NCBI GenBank assembly: GCA_964602475.1
Contig: CAZRRN010000057.1
Location: 1-16,497, forward strand
Source of the DNA: SZUA-448 sp964602475
GTDB taxonomy: Bacteria; Bacillota; Clostridia; Lachnospirales; Lachnospiraceae
DNA: 16,497 nt
Reading direction: 5' to 3'
Below, piece after piece: positions 7,575 to 13,834 of the stretch. A program made the position numbers and the translations under genes. The number at the start of each line of letters is the position of its first letter. The stretch's first letter is position 1. The notes beneath the pieces were generated by a model. That model saw only the letters and a program-made list of their open reading frames with translations. It was not told the DNA's origin and searched no databases.

Positions 7575-9539
7575 ATGGCTGAGTTTGAGAAGAAGAAAGA
7601 AAGACCGGTATTTCCGAAACGTGCGGTGATTACTGCGGGAATGCCGTATGGAAATAAAGAGCTGCATTTCGGACACATTGGAGGAGTTTTTGTTCATGCA
7701 GATACCTATGCCCGTTTCCTGCGTGACAGAATCGGTGCAGATAATGTTATCTTTGTGTCCGGAACCGACTGCTTTGGATCACCGATTCTTGAAAGCTACC
7801 GTAAAGAGACGGAAGCCGGAAGCTTCACCGGAACAATCCGTGACTACGTTACGAAAAACCACGTTTCCCAGAAGGAAACACTTGATAAATATGAAATCAG
7901 CCTTAATTTATACGGAGCCTCGGCACTTGGACGTGCGAGCAAAATCCACGAACAGGAATCCGAAGAGGTATTTGAAGCGCTGTATCATGCTGGAAGCCTG
8001 GAAAAGCTCAGCACGGCTCAGTTCTATGATCCGCAGTTCAAGGTTCTGTTAAACGGCCGCCAGGTTGTCGGCAAATGTCCGATTCAGGGCTGCCAGTCCG
8101 AGAAGGGCTATGCGGATGAATGTGATCTCGGACACCAGTATATGCCGAGTGAACTGATTGATCCGAAGAGCACTTTGTCAGGACTGACTCCGGAGGTTCG
8201 GGATGTGACAAACTGGTATTACCGGCTGGAAGATTGCACCGATTCCATGCAGGAGCTTGTAAATGATCTTCGCGCCAATTCCAATGCCAGAAAGTTTATG
8301 CTCAATACAATAGAAGAATTCTTAAAACCGCCGTATATCTATGTACAGAAGAAGCTGATTGAGGATCTTGATGCACTTCGTGCACAATTTCCGGAGCATT
8401 CGCTGTTAGACGAAGACAATAAGAATTCCATTACCTTTGTCTTTAAAAATCTGGAGGATCGTGATAAGGCTCGTAAGGTTCTCGCTGCAGAGAATATCAA
8501 CTGCCGTACGGGGAAGACCCTGGTTCCGTTCCGCTTGTCGGGCAATATCGAATGGGGTGTACCGCTTCCGGAGGAAGAGGATATGAAGAAGCTGACGTTC
8601 TGGGTGTGGCCGGAATCCCTTTGGGCACCAATTTCCTTTACAAAGACGTATCTTGAGCAGAAGGGGTTTGATACAGAGGAGTGGAAGAAGTGGTGGAACG
8701 ATGATGATGCAACGGTTTACCAGTTCATCGGTCAGGATAATATTTATTTCTACGGAATTGCGCAGATGGCTATGTTTCAGACAATGGGACTGAAAGAGAC
8801 CTTTCTGATTCCGAACAACCACATTCTGTTCATGAATAAAAAAGCAAGCAGCAGCGGCTCGGTGAAACCGCCGATGGCAAAGGATCTGCTGAACTTCTAT
8901 ACACCGGAACAGCTGAGAATGCATTTCTTAAGTCTTGGGCTGGCGAACAAGAGCGTAAGCTTTGATCCGCAGGTTTACCTGCCTGAGGAAGAACGTCAGG
9001 GTGCGGATCCGGCTTTGAAGGACGGGAATCTGCTGACCAACGTTTTTAACCGGATTGTCCGCTCCTGTTTCTATACTTCGCAAAAGTATTTAGATGGAAG
9101 GCTGCCAAAGGGAGAGGTATCGCAGAGCATCATCGATGAAGCGAACGAAGCAATTCTGACCTACGAACAGAATATGTATGACCATCAGTTCCACAAAATC
9201 ACCTATGTACTTGATACACTGATTCGGAATATGAACAAATACTGGGTAAATAACATGCGTACAGCTGACACAACAGACAATGCAGAGCTTCGAAAGCAGG
9301 TTCTGATTGATTCTTTCCATGGAATCCGCGTGGCAATGACACTGCTGCATCCGATTGCACCGAGCGGCTGTGAGCGGATTCGTGAGTATCTTGGAGCGTC
9401 GGAAGAAATCTGGAGCTGGGATCATATTTTTGAACCGCTGACGGCATTTACCGGAGTGGCAGGAGAACATCAGCTGAAATTCCTCGAACCGAGGGTGGAC
9501 TTCTTTGAAAAACATGAAAGCCAGCTGGAAGCATTGTAG
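7575..9539 (+). CDS. metG: Methionyl-tRNA synthetase-like class I tRNA ligase
   Basis: A 654-residue class I aminoacyl-tRNA synthetase of the MetRS type, which would charge tRNA with methionine in the cytoplasm. Near the N-terminus it shows AGMPYGNKELHFGHIGG with the HxGH signature at 31-34, a Cys/His zinc-knuckle region (CPIQGC ... DECDLGH, about residues 173-192), and the catalytic-fold strand WVWPESLWAPISFT. The KMSKS loop is changed to KASSS (423-427), so the second lysine is lost; the surrounding KKASSSGSVKPPM looks conserved in a clostridial subfamily I recall, so this may be a family trait. No C-terminal tRNA-binding (Trbp111-like) domain follows. I chose ATG 7575 because an in-frame start at 7485 would lie within the preceding gene and upstream of the promoter. 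A canonical metG may exist elsewhere, which would make this a paralog. Confidence 0.85.
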   Translation: MAEFEKKKERPVFPKRAVITAGMPYGNKELHFGHIGGVFVHADTYARFLRDRIGADNVIFVSGTDCFGSPILESYRKETEAGSFTGTIRDYVTKNHVSQKETLDKYEISLNLYGASALGRASKIHEQESEEVFEALYHAGSLEKLSTAQFYDPQFKVLLNGRQVVGKCPIQGCQSEKGYADECDLGHQYMPSELIDPKSTLSGLTPEVRDVTNWYYRLEDCTDSMQELVNDLRANSNARKFMLNTIEEFLKPPYIYVQKKLIEDLDALRAQFPEHSLLDEDNKNSITFVFKNLEDRDKARKVLAAENINCRTGKTLVPFRLSGNIEWGVPLPEEEDMKKLTFWVWPESLWAPISFTKTYLEQKGFDTEEWKKWWNDDDATVYQFIGQDNIYFYGIAQMAMFQTMGLKETFLIPNNHILFMNKKASSSGSVKPPMAKDLLNFYTPEQLRMHFLSLGLANKSVSFDPQVYLPEEERQGADPALKDGNLLTNVFNRIVRSCFYTSQKYLDGRLPKGEVSQSIIDEANEAILTYEQNMYDHQFHKITYVLDTLIRNMNKYWVNNMRTADTTDNAELRKQVLIDSFHGIRVAMTLLHPIAPSGCERIREYLGASEEIWSWDHIFEPLTAFTGVAGEHQLKFLEPRVDFFEKHESQLEAL

Positions 9540-9600
9540 AAATCTGTAAGAATTGCAGAAAATCTGTAAACCGAACGAAAGTATATGATTGATAATTAAA

Positions 9601-9606
9601 TATAAT
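9601..9606 (+). promoter_or_regulatory. -10 box of the cobalamin operon promoter
   Basis: A perfect TATAAT; the predicted transcript start (9611-9613) coincides with the first base pair of the riboswitch P1 stem. No convincing -35 box is seen, so an activator may help, or recognition is weak. Confidence 0.5.
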
Positions 9607-9610
9607 AACA

Positions 9611-9756
9611 GTACGGTTCCGCAACCTGCGGATCAGAGGGAAGTCCGGTGTGAATCCGGCGCAACTGTCATTACCGTGTTTAGGGAGAAACAGCTGTTTA
9701 CATGGAAGGTGTAAAGCAGCGAGGGTTTCCTCTATCAGTCGGAATACTTGCCGTAC
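9611..9756 (+). ncRNA. Cobalamin riboswitch aptamer
   Basis: The ends GTACGG (9611-9616) and CCGTAC (9751-9756) form a closing P1 stem. Inside are a CCGC/GCGG hairpin (9619-9631), the conserved core AGGGAAGTCCGGTGTGAATC followed by CGGCGCAACTGTC, a long P6-like arm (about 9672-9710), and the 3' conserved segment AGTCGGAATACTTGCC. These are the hallmarks of the AdoCbl/B12 riboswitch, which switches downstream genes off when cobalamin binds. It lies 270 bases before the first gene of the transport operon, on the same strand. Confidence 0.9.
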
Positions 9757-9877
9757 CTGTGTGGTCACCGGGTTACCGGAACATTTTTGGACAAGAAGAG
9801 TGCAGCCGTTTATGATACCAAGGGAGAAGAAACGTCTGATGCTTTTCTTTTGGTGGATAGAACTGTTGCGCTTTGAT

Positions 9878-9900
9878 TTCATGGGGAGAAGCCCCGTGAA
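9878..9900 (+). other. Stable hairpin in riboswitch leader
   Basis: TTCATGGGG (9878-9886) pairs with CCCCGTGAA (9892-9900), with loop AGAAG and a single G-U pair. It is not followed directly by a T-run; it is probably a spacer or part of the expression platform. Confidence 0.5.
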
Positions 9901-9931
9901 GCTGCTCTGAAGAGAGTGGTCAAAGCGCTTC

Positions 9932-9968
9932 TTTTATTTCATGGGAAAGTGCGTCCTGTGAAATAAAA
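9932..9968 (+). promoter_or_regulatory. Antiterminator-like hairpin in riboswitch leader
   Basis: A 15-bp stem, TTTTATTTCATGGGA (9932-9946) with TCCTGTGAAATAAAA (9954-9968), contains two G-U pairs and a 7-base loop. It shares bases 9948-9958 with the terminator hairpin that follows, so the two cannot form together. It also takes up the T-run (9932-9939) behind a weaker GAAGC/GCTTC stem (9898-9931). Confidence 0.5.
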
Positions 9969-10006
9969 TCGCTCCGCGAGGGAGGCGCAGGTGCACTCTT
10001 TGTTTT
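9948..10006 (+). terminator. Riboswitch-controlled terminator
   Basis: AGTGC plus CCTG (9948-9952, 9955-9958) pairs with CAGG plus GCACT (9988-9991, 9993-9997), enclosing a small CTCC/GGAG hairpin. CTTTGTTTT follows (9998-10006), just before the Shine-Dalgarno AAAGGAGG (10013-10020). The arrangement fits an intrinsic terminator switched by the aptamer; the link itself is inferred. Confidence 0.5.
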
Positions 10007-10025
10007 CACAGAAAGGAGGAAGAAG

Positions 10026-10346
10026 ATGGGCACAGTAAAGTACGGTGAAGAACAGTGCATTGAGTTGTTGGTGAATAAACAGGAGGCGCTTAAGACTCAG
10101 GGAATCAGCCGCAGTCCGCAGCGTTCTGATTTTGAAGAGGAGGAAGTTGTTGCAATTAAGGCTTTTCTTGGTCCGTGGCCGAGGGCACTGGAAAAAGCGG
10201 GACTGAAAGAACCGCGTGGTGAGGAGCATTTACAGAAAAACCGAGAAAAACGAATTAATGCAAAGCGTCAGCGAACGCAGGCGAGGAAGGAAAACCGGGG
10301 CTATAGAAAGCAGAATACTTCCCTTGTAACAAAGGGTGTATCATAA
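10026..10346 (+). CDS. Small basic protein resembling a homing-endonuclease-associated repeat
   Basis: A 106-residue protein with no signal peptide or membrane segment. Residues ~10-62 carry GISRSPQRSDF ... IKAFLGPWPRALEKAGL; the G-x-x-P-x-x-x-D-F and W-x-x-A-L-x-x-A-G-L spacing resembles the small helical DNA-binding repeat found beside HNH homing endonucleases. The tail (about 68-96) is strongly basic (KNREKRINAKRQRTQARKEN) and could bind nucleic acid. There is no nuclease motif. It is the first gene after the cobalamin riboswitch, with a near-perfect AAAGGAGG before the ATG, and lies 23 bases before the next gene. I do not know its function; a regulator of the operon is one guess. The family call is tentative. 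Confidence 0.75.
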   Translation: MGTVKYGEEQCIELLVNKQEALKTQGISRSPQRSDFEEEEVVAIKAFLGPWPRALEKAGLKEPRGEEHLQKNREKRINAKRQRTQARKENRGYRKQNTSLVTKGVS

Positions 10347-10369
10347 ATAAATTACAAAAGGAGATTAAC

Positions 10370-11173
10370 ATGAAAAAGTATTTGATTTTAGGACTTGCTG
10401 TTGCCATGATTCTAGGAACAGCCGGAGTGCAGGCAAAGGCAGCAGATTCCGTTCAGGTCAGTGTCACTATTGCAAACGGAACCTTGGAGCTTGCACAGGA
10501 GAAAATCACGGTAACGGATCTTGACGGAGACGGTGTATACACGATTGACGAAGCACTGTATTGTGCACATGAAGCGAAATATACCGGTGGAGCAGCAGAG
10601 GGATACGGTACAGCAAGCGGTGATTATGGTTTATACATCACAAAACTCTGGGGAGTTGAAAATGCTTCCGGTTTTGGATATTATGTTAATGATGAGTCTG
10701 CGATGGGACTTACCGATACGGTAAAGGACGGCGACAGGGTAAATGCATTTGTATATACCGATACCACTTATTTTTCCGATACCTATTGTTATTTTGACGT
10801 AGTCAGAACAACCGTAACGGAAAAGGAAGCATTGGAACTGACGCTTTCCGCAGCAGGCTATGATGCAAACTGGAGTCCGGTTGTCCTTCCGGTTCAAGGA
10901 GCGGTGATCCTGATTGATGGAGTCGAGAGCAGCTATACAACGGATGCAGAGGGTAAGGTTACGGTTTCAATTAATTCACAGGCAGGAACGACCTGCGTAA
11001 TCAGTGCGGTATCCGCTTTGCAGACTCTGGTTCCTCCGGTAAGCATTGTGACAGTGGAAGCAGAGCTTCCTAAGACCGGTGACAGTGCAGTGATTTATCT
11101 GATTCTTGCTGCAGCGCTTACAGCAGCGTCAGTTGCGGCAGGCACAGTAGTCCGCCGCAGAAAGGCAGTATGA
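10370..11173 (+). CDS. LPxTG-anchored surface protein with DUF4430-like domain
   Basis: A 267-residue exported protein. Residues 1-24 are a signal peptide (MKKYLILGL... ending AKA). A DLDGDGVYTIDE loop (50-61) has Asp/Asp/Asp/Glu at EF-hand positions 1, 3, 5 and 12, so it may bind calcium. Residues ~85-142 (YITKLWGVENASGFGYYVND ... VKDGDRVNAFVY) match the DUF4430 pattern, the beta domain shared with transcobalamin and intrinsic factor. An Ig-like stretch follows (145-230). LPKTG (233-237), a hydrophobic helix and RRRK tail form a sortase sorting signal, so it should be covalently wall-bound. AAAGGAG precedes the ATG, and its stop overlaps the next start (ATGA). Within a riboswitch-driven operon it is best read as a surface corrinoid binder (inference). 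Confidence 0.85.
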   Translation: MKKYLILGLAVAMILGTAGVQAKAADSVQVSVTIANGTLELAQEKITVTDLDGDGVYTIDEALYCAHEAKYTGGAAEGYGTASGDYGLYITKLWGVENASGFGYYVNDESAMGLTDTVKDGDRVNAFVYTDTTYFSDTYCYFDVVRTTVTEKEALELTLSAAGYDANWSPVVLPVQGAVILIDGVESSYTTDAEGKVTVSINSQAGTTCVISAVSALQTLVPPVSIVTVEAELPKTGDSAVIYLILAAALTAASVAAGTVVRRRKAV

Positions 11174-12885
11174 AAAATAAGATTCTTTTAATCTTCTGTT
11201 GTCTTATTCTTTTACTTGGAAGCAGGAGCTCTGTGGTTCCTGCTTCCGCAACAGAGCAGGATAAAAATGATACAGCCGGACAGATACTGCAGGAGCTACT
11301 TATACGTAAAGCAGGAACGGCGAAGCAGGCTTCTGTTCAGAACTGGATTGACGGAGAGCTGGCAGCCGGAGCAGGCTCAACCTCAGAGTGGTTTTTGATT
11401 TCACTTTTGCAGTTCGGCACCGAGTATGATTATTCGACATATATCACAGCACTTCAGGCATTTTTAGAAGGAACCCCGGTTTTGTCTGCAACCTCCTGTC
11501 AGAGAATTTCTCTGGTACTTGTCGGCTGCGGGTATCCGGAGGATCCGTTTGTTTTGTCTGCAATGAAGGAAACGGTCGGAACACAGGGAATCATGAGTCT
11601 GATCTTCGGACTTCATCTTTTGAACAATGGCTGTAAGGGCTGCCCCTTTACTGTCAAGGAAGTGGCGGAGCAAATCCTTTCACAGCAGCTTAAGGATGGC
11701 GGTTGGGCTCTATTTGGAACGGTTTCCGATATTGATGTAACTGCCATGACACTTCAGGCACTGGCGCCGATTTATATACAAGACCAAGGAGAACTTACGG
11801 AAGCGGTCAAAGTGGCGGTAGACAGGGCAGTACTGTTTCTATCTGAACAGCAGATGGAAAGCGGAGGCTATTACGGTTTCGGAGCAGAGAACCCGGAGAG
11901 TACTGCACAGGTAATGATTGCCGTTAATGCGCTGGGCATCGATCCATTATGTGACCCGGGATTTATCAAAGCAGGAAACACACTGCTTGACGGAATCAAA
12001 AAGTTCCGGCTTGAAGACGGAGGGTTTTGCCATACGGAAGGCGGTGAATACAGCCATGCAGCGACCAGCCAGGTAATGTGTGCACTGGTGGCTGAGGAAC
12101 GAAATCTTTCCGGACAAGGCGCTCTCTACCTCTTTACTCCGGGGGAAACGCAGGGAACAGGAGATCCGGACGTGCCGAAAATCACCGGTTCCGAAGGGAA
12201 AGATATAAAATCCGGTGAGAATGCTTTGACAGAAGATACCGGGAACCGGGAAGATGCAGAATCCGGTGAGGGTGCTTTGACAGAAGAAAATAAACAGAAC
12301 CGGACCATATGGAATCGGAAGCTTTGGATCTGCGGGGGAGTTGTGGTTCTCGCTGTAATAGTCTGCATTCTGCTTTGGGTGTGCAGAAAACGGCATCGTT
12401 TTAATTTCCTTCTGGTGCTTGGTCTTGTCGTAATGGCAGTCTGTGCGGTACTTCTGACTGACATACAAAGCGCTGAGGATTATTACCGCGAAGAACAGGA
12501 AACCACAGAAAGTGTCGGAACCGTCACCCTGTCAATCCGCTGTGACACCCTTATGGAATTCGGAAGTTCGGACTATATTCCTGAGGAGGGAATCATTCTT
12601 TCTGCTACGGAGTTTTCGTTCGGTGAAAATGAAAGCGTATATGACATTCTTGTACGTGCAGTTAAGAAATACGGAATCCAGATGGAAACCAAGGGTGCCG
12701 GGGTAGGTCTGTGTTATGTTGTCGGAATAGCATACCTGTATGAGTATGATTATGGAGAACTATCCGGTTGGATTTATCATGTTAACGGGGTATCAGCCTC
12801 TGTCGGCTGCGCTGACTATCTGCCAAAGGATGGGGACGTGATTGAATGGATGTACACACGTGAGCTTGGAAAGGATCTGGAATAA
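11170..12885 (+). CDS. Membrane-anchored transcobalamin/intrinsic factor-like protein
   Basis: A 571-residue protein. After a signal sequence (1-28) come helical repeats at ~35-310 with three DGGW/SGGY/DGGF motifs (residues 176-179, 231-234, 283-286), like the alpha/alpha barrel of prenyltransferases and of the cobalamin-binding alpha domain of intrinsic factor. A hydrophilic linker (325-380) holds a duplicated 17-residue unit. Two transmembrane helices (~386-405 and 412-430) are joined by CRKRHR, which the positive-inside rule places in the cytoplasm. The outside C-terminal part (~450-571; SVYDILVRAVKKYG, LSGWIYHVNG, PKDGDVIEWMY) is DUF4430, the transcobalamin beta-domain family. In animal carriers these two domains clamp cobalamin between them. 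Here a membrane hairpin separates them, which would hold the clamp at the membrane beside the transporter. Ligand is inferred. Confidence 0.87.
   Translation: MKNKILLIFCCLILLLGSRSSVVPASATEQDKNDTAGQILQELLIRKAGTAKQASVQNWIDGELAAGAGSTSEWFLISLLQFGTEYDYSTYITALQAFLEGTPVLSATSCQRISLVLVGCGYPEDPFVLSAMKETVGTQGIMSLIFGLHLLNNGCKGCPFTVKEVAEQILSQQLKDGGWALFGTVSDIDVTAMTLQALAPIYIQDQGELTEAVKVAVDRAVLFLSEQQMESGGYYGFGAENPESTAQVMIAVNALGIDPLCDPGFIKAGNTLLDGIKKFRLEDGGFCHTEGGEYSHAATSQVMCALVAEERNLSGQGALYLFTPGETQGTGDPDVPKITGSEGKDIKSGENALTEDTGNREDAESGEGALTEENKQNRTIWNRKLWICGGVVVLAVIVCILLWVCRKRHRFNFLLVLGLVVMAVCAVLLTDIQSAEDYYREEQETTESVGTVTLSIRCDTLMEFGSSDYIPEEGIILSATEFSFGENESVYDILVRAVKKYGIQMETKGAGVGLCYVVGIAYLYEYDYGELSGWIYHVNGVSASVGCADYLPKDGDVIEWMYTRELGKDLE
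12209..12287 (+). repeat. Imperfect direct repeat in the linker region
   Basis: A 28-bp unit (12209-12236 and 12260-12287, 51 bp apart) is identical except at two bases. It encodes SGENALTED and SGEGALTEE, part of a 17-residue duplication just before the first membrane helix, so it lengthens the outer linker without shifting the frame. Confidence 0.8.
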
Positions 12886-12920
12886 CATGGGTCTGCTTCT
12901 GGAATAACGTGGGCTTGCTT
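12877..12920 (+). repeat. 22-bp tandem repeat spanning a stop codon
   Basis: Two adjacent 22-bp copies (12877-12898, 12899-12920) begin CTGGAATAAC and differ at three bases. The first copy contains the stop codon of the transcobalamin-like gene (12883-12885); the second repeats the CTG GAA TAA end as non-coding DNA. Confidence 0.85.
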
Positions 12921-12950
12921 CTGTAAGAAGACAATAAGGAAGGGGAAACG

Positions 12951-13826
12951 GTGGTGAAAAGTCTGTCGGAATATAATCCGATTCCGGTTCTGCTCTATTT
13001 TCTGACGGTTACCGGACTTGTCATGTTCTGCATGAATCCGGTGATTCTTGTGTTGTCGCTGACCGGTGCGGTAGTATCGTTTTTGGTACGAAATGGGAGC
13101 CGGTACGGACGGACACATATATTGTTCGCCGTTTTTTTTGCAGCGATTGCTCTTACAAATCCTTTGTTTAATCATAACGGTAAGACAATTTTATTTGTCA
13201 TGAATGATAATCCGGTGACATTCGAGGCTCTGGTTTACGGAACTGCTTCTGCGGCAATGATTATTTCGGTGGTCTACTGGTTCCGCCTGTTCTCACAGAT
13301 TATGACCGGAGACCGGCTGCTGTATCTTTTTGGGTTTTTATCACCGAAGCTTGCATTACTGATTTCCATGACACTTCGGTACATTCCGCTGTTTGGAAAA
13401 CAGACAAAAAAGGTTCGTCAGGCACAGAAGGCGCTTGGACTGTACCGTGAGGATAATGCGGTTGACACATTTCGAGGAGAGCTTCGTATTTTTTCTGTGA
13501 TGGTCAGCTGGGGACTGGAAAACGGAATTATTACGGCGGACAGTATGACGGCACGGGGGTACGGAACAGGAAAGCGGAGCTTTTATTCCCTGTATCGTTT
13601 TCAGAAAAAAGATTTAATTCTGCTCCTGACGATTCTGGTACTTTTTGCTGTAACGGCATGCGGAATCGGATATGGAGCGCTGAGGATGAATTATTACCCG
13701 GAGTTTATGATAGCTCCGGAAACGGCATTGTCCTACGCGGCTTATGTCTCCTACGGATTACTGGCTTTTTTGCCGGCTGTATTGGAGGCGGTAGCGGGCT
13801 TTTTGTGGCGGACTGCTCGGAAATGA
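12951..13826 (+). CDS. ecfT: ECF transporter transmembrane (T) component
   Basis: A 291-residue polytopic membrane protein with about six hydrophobic segments: N-terminal ones at ~10-50 (VLLYFLTVTGLVMFCM, PVILVLSLTGAVVSFL), then ~60-75, ~90-115, and C-terminal ones at ~225-245 and ~260-285. The ALISMTLRYIPLF segment and the later MTARGYG (ARG at 201-203) match the EcfT coupling-helix signature, which contacts the ATPases and transmits ATP-driven motion to the S component. The start is GTG: 12951 gives MVKSLSEYNP, while a second GTG at 12954 is better spaced (8 bases) from AAGGAAGGGG (12936-12945), so either is possible. Its stop overlaps an ATG of the ATPase gene. It is transcribed with the surface binders and ATPase. 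Confidence 0.9.
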   Translation: MVKSLSEYNPIPVLLYFLTVTGLVMFCMNPVILVLSLTGAVVSFLVRNGSRYGRTHILFAVFFAAIALTNPLFNHNGKTILFVMNDNPVTFEALVYGTASAAMIISVVYWFRLFSQIMTGDRLLYLFGFLSPKLALLISMTLRYIPLFGKQTKKVRQAQKALGLYREDNAVDTFRGELRIFSVMVSWGLENGIITADSMTARGYGTGKRSFYSLYRFQKKDLILLLTILVLFAVTACGIGYGALRMNYYPEFMIAPETALSYAAYVSYGLLAFLPAVLEAVAGFLWRTARK

Positions 13827-13834
13827 GGGATAAA

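Noticed and set aside
9541..9571. Repeated AATCTGTAA after the methionyl-tRNA synthetase-like gene as a regulatory repeat
   Set aside because: Two short A/T-rich copies are likely by chance; no hairpin or T-run supports a terminator.
9650..9910. An open plus-strand frame of 86 codons inside the riboswitch and its leader
   Set aside because: It starts in the conserved aptamer core, has no Shine-Dalgarno site, and its sequence is explained by RNA structure.
13658..13834. A longer start for the double ATPase lying inside ecfT
   Set aside because: The extra ~59 residues are an out-of-frame reading of the ecfT 3' end and do not resemble an ABC protein; GAGGG supports ATG 13835.
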